Below the pieces are notes generated by a model. It had not been told where the DNA came from. It did no database searches and was given only the letters and a program-made list of their open reading frames with translations. The position numbers and the translations under genes are program-made. A stretch of DNA of 35,906 nucleotides from a virus: positions 1 through 35,906 of the IMG/VR virus record IMGVR_UViG_3300046007_010744. One strand, 5' to 3'. Positions 29,927 through 35,906 of this stretch are shown here, piece by piece (positions within the stretch are counted from its first letter, which is position 1; each line of letters begins with the position of its first letter).

Positions 29927-30135
29927 CACCACGCCTCCCCGGGCGTCGCCGGATGGGGTGAGCACAAATAAGACGAACCCCACCAGCCGAGGGGGTAATA
30001 CCAGGGTGCTCGACCGCCAATCTGCCCCTGGACGATGATCCAACTGCGGTGATCCTGGCGCAGATCGCTGTTCACCCAGCAGAAGCGGCCAATCCTGCCA
30101 CCTGTGGAGTCGATGGTGATGAAAGGATCAACCAT
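29926..30135 (-). CDS. Hypothetical small protein, paralogue of the 30783-31190 product
   Basis: 69 residues. GGRIGRFCWVNSDLR near the N-terminus matches GGQIGRFWWDNSGC in the 135-residue product at 30783-31190. After it come strands and aromatic residues (SWIIVQGQIGGRAPWYYPLGWWGSSYLC). Function unknown. Coupled to the next gene by one base. Confidence 0.5.
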   Translation of the reverse strand: MVDPFITIDSTGGRIGRFCWVNSDLRQDHRSWIIVQGQIGGRAPWYYPLGWWGSSYLCSPHPATPGEAW

Positions 30136-30307
30136 TGACCCCCTCCAGCTCGGTAGCGATGGCTGCCAATTGGCGGCGATCGTGGCTCAGGTGATGGGCA
30201 GCGGCGTAGAGGGCAGCGGCCAATGCCTGGGGCCAGTTGTCTCCACAGCGGTCAAAGGCATTCAGCACCGCCTGCGCGGCGGGGCTTAAGGGTTTGGGGG
30301 TGCTCAT
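30128..30307 (-). CDS. Small helical protein (59 aa)
   Basis: ATG 30307 to TGA 30128-30130. The sequence STPKPLSPAAQAVLNAFDRC and then WPQALAAALYAAAHHLSHDRRQLAAIATEL is typical of short phage/cyanobacterial proteins with the KPLSPAAQAVL.A... pattern. It forms two helices. It overlaps its neighbours by a few bases. Function unknown. Confidence 0.6.
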   Translation of the reverse strand: MSTPKPLSPAAQAVLNAFDRCGDNWPQALAAALYAAAHHLSHDRRQLAAIATELEGVNG

Positions 30308-30660
30308 CGCTCACCCTCCCAGCCCCCAGCAAGCAACACGGCAGCGCGGATCACCCGAACGGCCAGGTCGCGTGTTTTGGGGCATTCATTGGCCATGGCA
30401 GATGCCAGCAAATACTTCCCGTCTTCCTCTAGCTGAACCGCTAGCGATTGCGCATCAAGGCTTTCCATGGGAATGGAAGCCGCTGAAGCCGCTTGATTCA
30501 TGACGATCTTTGGGGCCAGCGCCTGGCGGGCCTGGTGGATGGCCTGATACCAGGCGCTGGTCCACTGCGGATCGGTCCCAATCTCAAACCCCGTTGGCGC
30601 CTGTTCGTCCAGTTCAATCAACCGGGACAGGGCCTCGCGAGCGGAGGGGGTGTCACTCAT
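30304..30660 (-). CDS. Hypothetical protein, helical
   Basis: 118 residues from ATG 30660 (MSDTPSAREALSRLIELDEQAPTGFEIG). An upstream in-frame ATG at 30783 (MAANNDDWDLP) shares a base with the previous stop and would add 41 residues coded by short repeated GTGGGGT units; I judge this N-terminal part less likely. The body has QWTSAWYQAIHQARQALAP and LLASAMANECPKTRDLAVRVIRAAVLLAGG helices. Unknown. Confidence 0.5.
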   Translation of the reverse strand: MSDTPSAREALSRLIELDEQAPTGFEIGTDPQWTSAWYQAIHQARQALAPKIVMNQAASAASIPMESLDAQSLAVQLEEDGKYLLASAMANECPKTRDLAVRVIRAAVLLAGGWEGER

Positions 30661-30782
30661 AGGACCTCGTTGGGTGATGGAATCGGCGCCACCGGGGCGG
30701 CAGCAGCGGGGTAAAGTGGGGTGCAGTGGGGTGTAGCAGGTTGACCGTTTGGGAAGGTCCCAATCATCGTTGTTGGCGGCCA

Positions 30783-31190
30783 TTACCCAACCTCCCGGTC
30801 CACCAGCTCAACAGCTTGGTGCAGCAACCTAACCTCCACATCCTTGGCCCATCGCCACGGATTCTGGCCGGCCTCTACGCCAGCGTTAAACGTGTCGCAC
30901 AGCATTGAATACATATCAATTCTGTCTATAATGTTTAGATCTAAATCGAGTTTGCGAACTTCAATCTGGCGATCAAACCACAGCTCAAAAGCTGTGAAGT
31001 CCCGGAAATGGTCGTCTACTGCATCACCTGGGCCCCATGGGCAGACCGGCCATGCTGCAGTTACATCAGGCCAGGATTCACGCCAGCCACAACGGCCAGG
31101 GCGGAAACTGGGAAAGTACCGCGAACCACAGCCGCTGTTGTCCCACCAGAATCGACCGATCTGGCCGCCGTAGCAATTGATTTCGATCAT
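30783..31190 (-). CDS. Hypothetical protein, paralogue of the 29926-30135 product
   Basis: 135 residues; starts at ATG 31190, overlapping the previous stop (ATGA). Its first ~15 residues (INCYGGQIGRFWWDNSGC) share GG(R/Q)IGRF(C/W)W(V/D)NS with the 69-residue protein downstream. The rest has an acidic helical end (LDLNIIDRIDMYSMLCDTFNAGVEAGQNPWRWAKDVEVRLLHQAVELV). Unknown function. Confidence 0.5.
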   Translation of the reverse strand: MIEINCYGGQIGRFWWDNSGCGSRYFPSFRPGRCGWRESWPDVTAAWPVCPWGPGDAVDDHFRDFTAFELWFDRQIEVRKLDLDLNIIDRIDMYSMLCDTFNAGVEAGQNPWRWAKDVEVRLLHQAVELVDREVG

Positions 31191-31477
31191 GGCATCCCCC
31201 GGCGAACCGCCACGCCATCAGAGATCGGCACGGGGTTGGCCCGCATCCACTCCTCAGCGTTCTGGGCAATCTCACTGCCTGGCAGCGGGCGCCACAGTGA
31301 GGGATTCCATCCTGTTCGGGCCGACCAGCGACCGTGCCGCACTTTGACACTGCCGTCGCGGGTCAGGGCTGCCTTGATGTTCCAGGTGCCAACCCCTGCG
31401 GTGGCTGTCAAGCTGAGTTTCCAGATAAGGCCGTCATCAAAAGTGACTTTTTGGTTTTCGCAGATAATGCGGGTCAT
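31187..31477 (-). CDS. Hypothetical small protein
   Basis: 96 residues from ATG 31477. It is strand-rich (TRIICENQKVTFDDGLIWKLSLTATAGVGTWNIKAALTRDGSVKVRHGRW) and ends with a helix (IAQNAEEWMRANPVPIS). Unknown; coupled to both neighbours by ATGA overlaps. Confidence 0.5.
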   Translation of the reverse strand: MTRIICENQKVTFDDGLIWKLSLTATAGVGTWNIKAALTRDGSVKVRHGRWSARTGWNPSLWRPLPGSEIAQNAEEWMRANPVPISDGVAVRRGMP

Positions 31478-31761
31478 CTAACAGATGCCTCCATGTTTAA
31501 CTTTGAATAGTCATACAATCCAACCCTTTCGGCAATTCTCATCATTTGATGGGACTGCTCTCGTTTTTCGTTGTAAATCAAAGCGCCGGCACAATGTTGG
31601 CTTTCTTTTGTTGCTTGGAATTCACTATCTTTGAGCTTTGCCGTTTTGTGGCAAGGAAATGCACCGCTGGCAAATTCTGCCAAGCGTTCATCTGTGTATG
31701 CGTGCTCAGTGCCAGTCAGAAACGGGCAGTCTGGGCAGGGAGTGGTTTTGGCGTAGTTCAT
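31474..31761 (-). CDS. DUF6283-like Cys/His protein
   Basis: 95 residues from ATG 31761 (two codons inside a longer frame that begins at TTG 31767). CPDCPFLTGTEHAYTDERLAEFASGAFPCHKTAKL and then QHCAGALIYNEK give the order C-P-x-C-P-F ... FPCHKT ... CAG, the signature of DUF6283, a small family with conserved Cys/His residues (probably metal-binding) and no known function. It is the second gene of this leftward block. Confidence 0.65.
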   Translation of the reverse strand: MNYAKTTPCPDCPFLTGTEHAYTDERLAEFASGAFPCHKTAKLKDSEFQATKESQHCAGALIYNEKREQSHQMMRIAERVGLYDYSKLNMEASVR

Positions 31762-31792
31762 CAGCAAATTGTGTAAAGAAAAAGTCGGGGAC

Positions 31793-31945
31793 TTACAGGT
31801 CAGCGCTTGTTACCGCCCACCTCCAGTGCGGCTGGCACCAGCGGTAAACCTCGATGGGTCCCGTATCAGGCGAGAGGCCGTATTTGGCGCTACCACCAGG
31901 GCCGGGCAGTAGACGGCATCGCCAGGGAGCGCTTAGCCGGGCCAT
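31793..31945 (-). CDS. Very small hypothetical protein
   Basis: 50 residues from ATG 31945 (MARLSAPWRCRLLPGPGGSAKYGLSPDTGPIEVYRWCQPHWRW). Reading-frame composition and the Trp/Arg-rich part look coding-like, but no similar protein is known to me. It would be the first gene of the leftward block; the next gene starts 31 bases downstream. The stretch 31946-32123 upstream holds the divergent control region. Confidence 0.4.
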   Translation of the reverse strand: MARLSAPWRCRLLPGPGGSAKYGLSPDTGPIEVYRWCQPHWRWAVTSADL

Positions 31946-32123
31946 GAACTGCCCGCATGCCCCGTATCCGAACAAGCCCCAGGCGGGGCATAAGGGTTAG
32001 AGCATGGTGGGTGCCTCAGAGTTGGTTACTGGCTGCCACGTGCGTGGTGCGGCGGCCATGGGTGGACCATAGCATAGGGTGAACCTCTCCGGCTACACTG
32101 GCTGAGATTCCTTGCCCCTAGCG

Positions 32124-32303
32124 ATGTCGTCGAAACGAAACCCGATCTCAATTCGGCCCACTGAGCAGCAGATGCTCTGGCTTCGGTCTGAAGCCGACAG
32201 TAGGGGCCTTGCGCTCAACGCCTTGGTGATCATGGCGATCGAGCGAGCCATGCGGACAGCCACGGCGCGGAAAAACGCCAAGGCGAGGCGTGAGGCCGAA
32301 TGA
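32124..32303 (+). CDS. Ribbon-helix-helix-like small DNA-binding protein
   Basis: 59 residues from ATG 32124 (an upstream in-frame TTG is unlikely). NPISIRPTEQQMLWLRSEADSRGLALNALVIMAIERAMRTA has the strand - helix - turn - helix layout of Arc/CopG-type repressors (ISIRPTEQQ.. strand; EADSRGLALNALVIMAIERAM helices), followed by a basic tail (ARKNAKARREAE). It may control its own operon and the divergent small-gene block. It is coupled to the primase-helicase gene by ATGA. Confidence 0.6.
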   Translation: MSSKRNPISIRPTEQQMLWLRSEADSRGLALNALVIMAIERAMRTATARKNAKARREAE

Positions 32304-34450
32304 GCGAGAAACAAAAATTGATCCCTAGCGGGAGGCGGAACCCCTGCCCTGTTTGCGGCCGAACAAAGGATTCGGACTGCCGAATTTCGTCCGACGGCCT
32401 TGAGGTGATCTGCCATCACCCGAAGAATTTGCGAACCGGCGAGGTGATCACCGGGGCTGATGATCAGGCGTGGGCGTTCACGGCGAACACCAAAGACAGC
32501 AGGGCGGGCCATTTCACCCTCGACAAACCACGCGACGGGGCCCAGCGCCTTCCCCGGCGATCGATTCAGCAGCGGCCAGCCGAGCCGGCGCGGACACAGC
32601 CGGCGCCATTGCCTGACCGGCCGCCGGTGCTGGCCAGGATGGCCCCTAGGGAGCCTGCTGGCAGCCCATACCGCTATGGGCCCACCCAGTTGGTTAAACG
32701 GGTGGCGCTTCCTGACGGTGAAAAGGTTTTCTACGGGTTTCACCTGCTGGATGACAAATGGGAAAGTGGGCCCGGTCCTGACCCTTGGCCCGTTTTCAAC
32801 CTGGCCGACACGATCGGCGCCGATGGCTGGATCCTCGAAGCCGAGGGCGAAAAATGCGCAGAGATCGGCGCCGCCGGAGGGGTGGTCAGCATCAGCCAGC
32901 CGGGCCATTGCCACATGATCGAACAGATCGTGCCCCGCTACCAGGCCCTGCGGGATGCGGGGTGCCCAGGACTTATCTACCTCCAAGACCATGACGGCCC
33001 CGACCGGCCGGTGCACCAGCAGGAGGGGCGACGGCGCGCCGAAAACGCGTCCGAGGCTGCGGCCCAGGCAGGCCTACCCATGCTGGTGATCCCGGCCATC
33101 GACCTATGGCCTTCGATTCCAGACGGTGGATCCATTGACGACGCCCCGTGCGAACCTGGCAGCGCGATCCTCGACATCGTCGAGGCTGCCACCCAGGCCT
33201 ACTGGACTCTGGTTGAGGTTCAGCAACAGCAGGACCAGCCAGGACCCCAACGATCAGAGCTTCCACGCGACCAGCAGATTCAATTCCTGCTGGACAGCCT
33301 CCTCGACCTGAAACTTGAGGCGGCTGACCAATGGGCCCAAGAGCAGGCGATCAGGGCCGAGCTATTCGCCCTGGGCGTCAGGGGTGATGCAATTGACGAT
33401 CGAATGATGGTGGCTTTAGCAGGACGATGGGGCCTCCCCCTGCAGCAGGGCCACAACGGACAACGGCGAGGGCGATCGATCACTGATCCTCTCGACTCAC
33501 CTGCCGAGGATTTACTGCCTGGGTTTTTGCTCTGGCGCCGGGATCATGTTTTGTTCGGAGCAGGTGGCGCTGGCAAAACGATGGCCGCAGCCGCAATGGC
33601 TGCAGCCGTGATCAAGGGGGAGGCGTTTCTAGATCAAATGATTCCGGTTGATCCTCTTCGCCGCGGCAAGGTCCTCTGGATCGGCACCGACGCCGGCGAG
33701 GGGGCCAGGGCCATGGTTCTCGAATACCTCGAAGACTTGGGCGTTGCTGATGATCCCGAGATCATCGAAAAGTTATCGATCTGGGCCGCCGAGGCTGGCG
33801 ATCACATGCCGCCATGGTGCTGCTCGCCCCGCGGCTTGCTGGAGCTGCGCGACGAACTCGCGCTTGGTGGTTACAGCCTGGTGATCATCGACAGCCTGAA
33901 AGCGGTTTTGGAATTGGCCGGGATCAATTTTGGAATCGGTCCCGTTGGCACTTTGATGAGGTTCATGCAGGCCCTAGTAGGCCGGCATTGCTCCCTCGTA
34001 TGGCTCCATCACCCTGCAGGCGGCAAAAGCTCTGGCAAGGGGGTCCAGGCCGCCGCAGGCTCCCAGAACATCAACCAGATCCCCAGCGGTGTTCACCAGA
34101 TCACCCGGCACACTGGCGAACGGGGCACCTGCAACGAGTGGTCGGTTTTGAAGCTTCGCGGCAGCCAGTCCCGCGATTTCAAGTACCGCCTTGGGCCCGA
34201 GGGGTTTGAGGTGAGCGACGGAGAGATCACCGGGAACGCTCGCTGCGCCCTCCTGGATCGCCTGGAGCTTCGTGAGGGGAGTGGTAGGCCCACCGATACC
34301 CGGATGTTGCTAGATGACCTCCAAGGGGTCTCTGAGGCGACGGTGCGCAACAACCTGACGTGGCTGCGAAAGCAAGGCCTGATCAAAAAAGCGGGGAAGG
34401 CTTGGAAGTTGACAACCGCCGGCCGCAATGCCCCTCGATATGCGTTGTAA
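32300..34450 (+). CDS. Primase-helicase (zinc finger, TOPRIM-like, RepA/AAA ATPase)
   Basis: 716 residues. The N-terminus has a zinc finger (C16-x2-C19, C27, C38/H39). Near residues 176-185 comes WILEAEGEKCAEIGA, a TOPRIM glutamate strand, and at ~230 LQDHDGPDRP with the DxD pair. Residues 420-427 are the P-loop GAGGAGKT, and LVIIDSL (D531) is Walker B, followed by VWLHHPAGG (sensor). The last ~60 residues (RMLLDDLQGVSEATVRNNLTWLRKQGLIKKAG) form a winged helix. This is the primase plus DnaB/RepA-like helicase fusion used by phages to start replication. The repeat cluster that follows may be its target. Confidence 0.9.
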   Translation: MSEKQKLIPSGRRNPCPVCGRTKDSDCRISSDGLEVICHHPKNLRTGEVITGADDQAWAFTANTKDSRAGHFTLDKPRDGAQRLPRRSIQQRPAEPARTQPAPLPDRPPVLARMAPREPAGSPYRYGPTQLVKRVALPDGEKVFYGFHLLDDKWESGPGPDPWPVFNLADTIGADGWILEAEGEKCAEIGAAGGVVSISQPGHCHMIEQIVPRYQALRDAGCPGLIYLQDHDGPDRPVHQQEGRRRAENASEAAAQAGLPMLVIPAIDLWPSIPDGGSIDDAPCEPGSAILDIVEAATQAYWTLVEVQQQQDQPGPQRSELPRDQQIQFLLDSLLDLKLEAADQWAQEQAIRAELFALGVRGDAIDDRMMVALAGRWGLPLQQGHNGQRRGRSITDPLDSPAEDLLPGFLLWRRDHVLFGAGGAGKTMAAAAMAAAVIKGEAFLDQMIPVDPLRRGKVLWIGTDAGEGARAMVLEYLEDLGVADDPEIIEKLSIWAAEAGDHMPPWCCSPRGLLELRDELALGGYSLVIIDSLKAVLELAGINFGIGPVGTLMRFMQALVGRHCSLVWLHHPAGGKSSGKGVQAAAGSQNINQIPSGVHQITRHTGERGTCNEWSVLKLRGSQSRDFKYRLGPEGFEVSDGEITGNARCALLDRLELREGSGRPTDTRMLLDDLQGVSEATVRNNLTWLRKQGLIKKAGKAWKLTTAGRNAPRYAL

Positions 34451-34514
34451 GGATTCTGTAATGAACCAAATCTCTACCTCTTACCTCCCCCCCCCATACT
34501 GTTTTTTCTTTTTA

Positions 34515-34680
34515 GAGGGATTTCGGGAAAAATTTTGTGAGATCGTTTGCAGTGGAAGAGATCTGAGGTTTGCCAAATCGGGAATTTCGCGGGAATTTTG
34601 CGGGAATTTCTCAAGGGGCAGGATTTCGGAAAATCCTGTTCCCAAAAGAAATTCCCGCGAAATTCCCGACGTTTTGAAAC
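34515..34680. repeat. Iteron-like cluster with a long inverted repeat, candidate replication origin
   Basis: Three CGGGAATTT units 11 bases apart start at 34579, 34590 and 34601; two reverse-complement units lie at 34649-34668. CGGGAATTTCGCGGGAATTT at 34579-34598 is perfectly inverted at 34649-34668. Between them lies an 8-bp hairpin with a CGGA loop (CAGGATTT, 34619-34638). Further related bases (GGGATTTCGGGAAAAATTTT) lie at 34517-34536. The cluster starts 65 bases after the primase-helicase gene. An origin or an operator is likely; the region has no other convincing gene. Confidence 0.55.
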
Positions 34681-34823
34681 TCTAAACCATTGCTATGACT
34701 GCGATTTGCCGGATTTTATCCCGATCCCTGTGTTTTTTATTGGGGGGGGGGGGGCATTGCAGACCATCTAGTCGCCAAACGCGAAAACTCACAACTGCCA
34801 AAACCACCACGCAGCCACAAGCC

Positions 34824-35459
34824 ATGACCCAGCCAGCACCCAAACGTGAGTGGAGGCGATGGACGCCGGAAGAACTCGAACTTCTGGCGGACCTTGCCGG
34901 TGAGATCCCGTGGCACATGGTTGTTGAGCAGTTCAACCAATCCCAGCCCCCTCGAACTCCCAAGGCCCTGAGCCGGCAAGCAGAGGCCATGGGTCTGTCA
35001 ATCAAGCCTCAAGGGGAATTTATTACAACATCTGCCATTACAGTTCTTACGGGATATAACAATAAAAAAATACTTAACTGGATTCTGTCAGGAAAGTTAA
35101 AAGCAGTTTATCGCTATAAGTCAAAAAATAATCATTGGTGTATATCTCGCAAAGAGTTGAGGGCATTTGCTAAAAAACATCCCAAGCAGTTTGGCGGTAT
35201 TGGTTATTCAGAGCTTACTCAGCTATTTGACTCGGAAATACACGCTTCCAAGATTGTAGCCATGAATCTGCCGCGATTGAAGCATACTGTTGAGGTCGAG
35301 TGTATTGAAACAGGCCAACGCTATAAATCAATAAAAGAGGCATCTGTTGCTGCATACGTTAGTAAGTCCGGTATTTCTGCATCAATTGCTAAAGGTTGGG
35401 CAGCCAATGGTTTGCACTACCGGCGCGTGGTAGAACCGGCAAGGCAGGATTTGAAGTAG
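34824..35459 (+). CDS. DNA-binding protein with SANT/HTH and NUMOD-like segments
   Basis: 211 residues from ATG 34824 (MTQPAPKREWRRWTPEELELLADLAGEIPWHMVVEQF). A longer frame from 34695 would cross a G13 run and code an odd start. The first ~55 residues resemble small SANT/Myb-like HTH domains (RWTPEELELLADLAG...A..R.A.AMGLS). A middle HTH-like stretch follows (TTSAITVLTGYNNKKILNWILSGKL). The end (YKSIKEASVAAYVSKSGISASIAKGWAANGLHYRRV) looks like a NUMOD1 DNA-binding module usually found with homing nucleases; no nuclease part is seen. A transcription regulator of the late block is likely. The region 35020-35400 is AT-richer. Confidence 0.6.
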   Translation: MTQPAPKREWRRWTPEELELLADLAGEIPWHMVVEQFNQSQPPRTPKALSRQAEAMGLSIKPQGEFITTSAITVLTGYNNKKILNWILSGKLKAVYRYKSKNNHWCISRKELRAFAKKHPKQFGGIGYSELTQLFDSEIHASKIVAMNLPRLKHTVEVECIETGQRYKSIKEASVAAYVSKSGISASIAKGWAANGLHYRRVVEPARQDLK

Positions 35460-35468
35460 GGTTGGGAA

Positions 35469-35813
35469 ATGGCAAACCCTATCAAAAAAAAAGGCGACAG
35501 AGGGGAGCTGGAAGCCGCGGCTCTGCTCACCGAAGCCCTAGGGCTTCCTGTTCGCCGCAAGTTGGGGGCAGGCAGAGCAGACGACACCGGCGACCTTGAC
35601 GGCGTCCCAGGCCATGTTGTTCAAATCGCCAACTGGGCCGACACCGCAGCCGCTGCCAGGGTCAAGCCCACAGCAGCAGAGCAGCAACGCATTAACGCTC
35701 AGGTAGACCACGCCGCTAGCCTGATTCGATTCAAGGGCGGCAAATGGCGCGTGGTGCTCACCCTGGAGCAGTGGGCGCGCTATCTCCAGGCCATGGGGTT
35801 GACGGGGGGATAG
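35469..35813 (+). CDS. PDDEXK-like resolvase family protein
   Basis: 114 residues. GDRGELEAAALLTEALGLPVRRKLGAGRADDTGDLDGVPGHVVQIANWADTAAAARVKP has the order E14 ... R-K-L-G-A-G ... D-x-x-G-D-L-D ... V-Q-I, which corresponds to the Hjc-type PDDEXK phage family (G..fE, G..D, ExK). The end (IRFKGGKWRVVLTLEQWARYLQAM) is the C-terminal strand-helix. The usual ExK/QxK lysine is replaced (VQIANW), so nuclease activity is uncertain. It starts nine bases after the regulator gene. Confidence 0.6.
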   Translation: MANPIKKKGDRGELEAAALLTEALGLPVRRKLGAGRADDTGDLDGVPGHVVQIANWADTAAAARVKPTAAEQQRINAQVDHAASLIRFKGGKWRVVLTLEQWARYLQAMGLTGG

Positions 35814-35906
35814 ATGCCGAATATCAATATCAGCATCGACACTTCAGACCTGCGCAAAGCCGACGCATGGCTTGCAACAATCACAGGCCAGATGCCGTTT
35901 GTTGCC
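35814..35906 (+). CDS. Start of a putative tail/virion protein (cut by window end)
   Basis: ATG 35814 follows the TAG of the resolvase-like gene directly; 31 codons are present (MPNINISIDTSDLRK...GQMPFVA) and the frame stays open at the window end. The D(T)SDL+K....L..i..Q(M/V)PF(V/A)A pattern resembles the beginning of HK97-gp10/minor-tail-Z-like proteins of siphoviruses. Only a partial view is possible, so the assignment is weak. Confidence 0.4.
   Translation, partial: MPNINISIDTSDLRKADAWLATITGQMPFVA

Noticed and set aside
31976-31999. GCCCC-AGGC-GGGGC hairpin as terminator
   Set aside because: No T-run follows on either strand; kept only as possible part of the divergent control region.
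34428-34685. 85-aa rightward frame between primase-helicase and regulator
   Set aside because: It overlaps the end of the helicase gene and runs through the iteron/inverted-repeat cluster; the translated repeats (e.g. SREFCGNF) come from the DNA repeats and are not protein-like.
34695-34823. N-terminal extension of the NUMOD-like regulator
   Set aside because: It would be coded by a G13 run and a non-protein-like stretch; ATG 34824 gives a natural start.
1-35906. tRNA genes, CRISPR arrays, IS elements, integrase or att sites
   Set aside because: No T-loop plus acceptor stem pattern, no regularly spaced repeats, no transposase or integrase motif found by eye; a tRNA search program would be decisive.

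Overview
The window is one continuous stretch of a tailed, siphovirus-like bacteriophage (or prophage) genome. It holds the tail half of the structural genes, a full leftward replication, recombination and nucleotide-metabolism operon, and several blocks of very small accessory genes. No integrase, CI-type repressor, rRNA, tRNA, IS or CRISPR was seen, and terminase, portal and most head genes lie outside the window. The DNA is mostly GC-rich with AT-richer islands. A high-GC host is clear; a freshwater picocyanobacterium is my guess from the style of the tail and small genes, and nothing here proves it.

Layout. (1) 1-13539, rightward: end of a putative major capsid protein, small head gene, head-tail joining candidate, two host-recognition fibres, a possible holin/lysis group, tail terminator, major tail protein, tail assembly chaperones joined by a probable -1 frameshift, tape measure, distal tail proteins, tail hub and a lectin-like tail protein. 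(2) 13556-14751, leftward: two more virion-type proteins that meet the tail block head-on. (3) 14911-24645, leftward, nearly all joined by ATGA-type overlaps: winged-helix regulator, thymidylate kinase, dCTP deaminase, hypothetical genes, ASCH-like protein, SSB, RecT and a RecE-type exonuclease. (4) 24646-24851: divergent control region with 10-bp tandem repeats. (5) 24852-28411, rightward: about ten tiny genes, with three copies of a two-block promoter/operator-like element and three hairpin leaders. (6) 28453-31945, leftward: about eleven small coupled genes. (7) 32124-35906, rightward: ribbon-helix-helix protein, primase-helicase, an iteron/inverted-repeat cluster that could be the replication origin, a NUMOD-like DNA-binding protein, a resolvase-like nuclease and the start of a further structural gene.

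Working together: primase-helicase, SSB, RecT, exonuclease and resolvase-like protein would replicate and recombine the genome; thymidylate kinase and dCTP deaminase feed dTTP synthesis; the two divergent switch regions (about 24.7 kb and 32.0 kb) probably time the early blocks against the late structural block. The most unusual features are the three two-block elements at 24740, 25234 and 26940, the repeat cluster at 34515-34680, and the A_AAA_AAG frameshift site at 7439.
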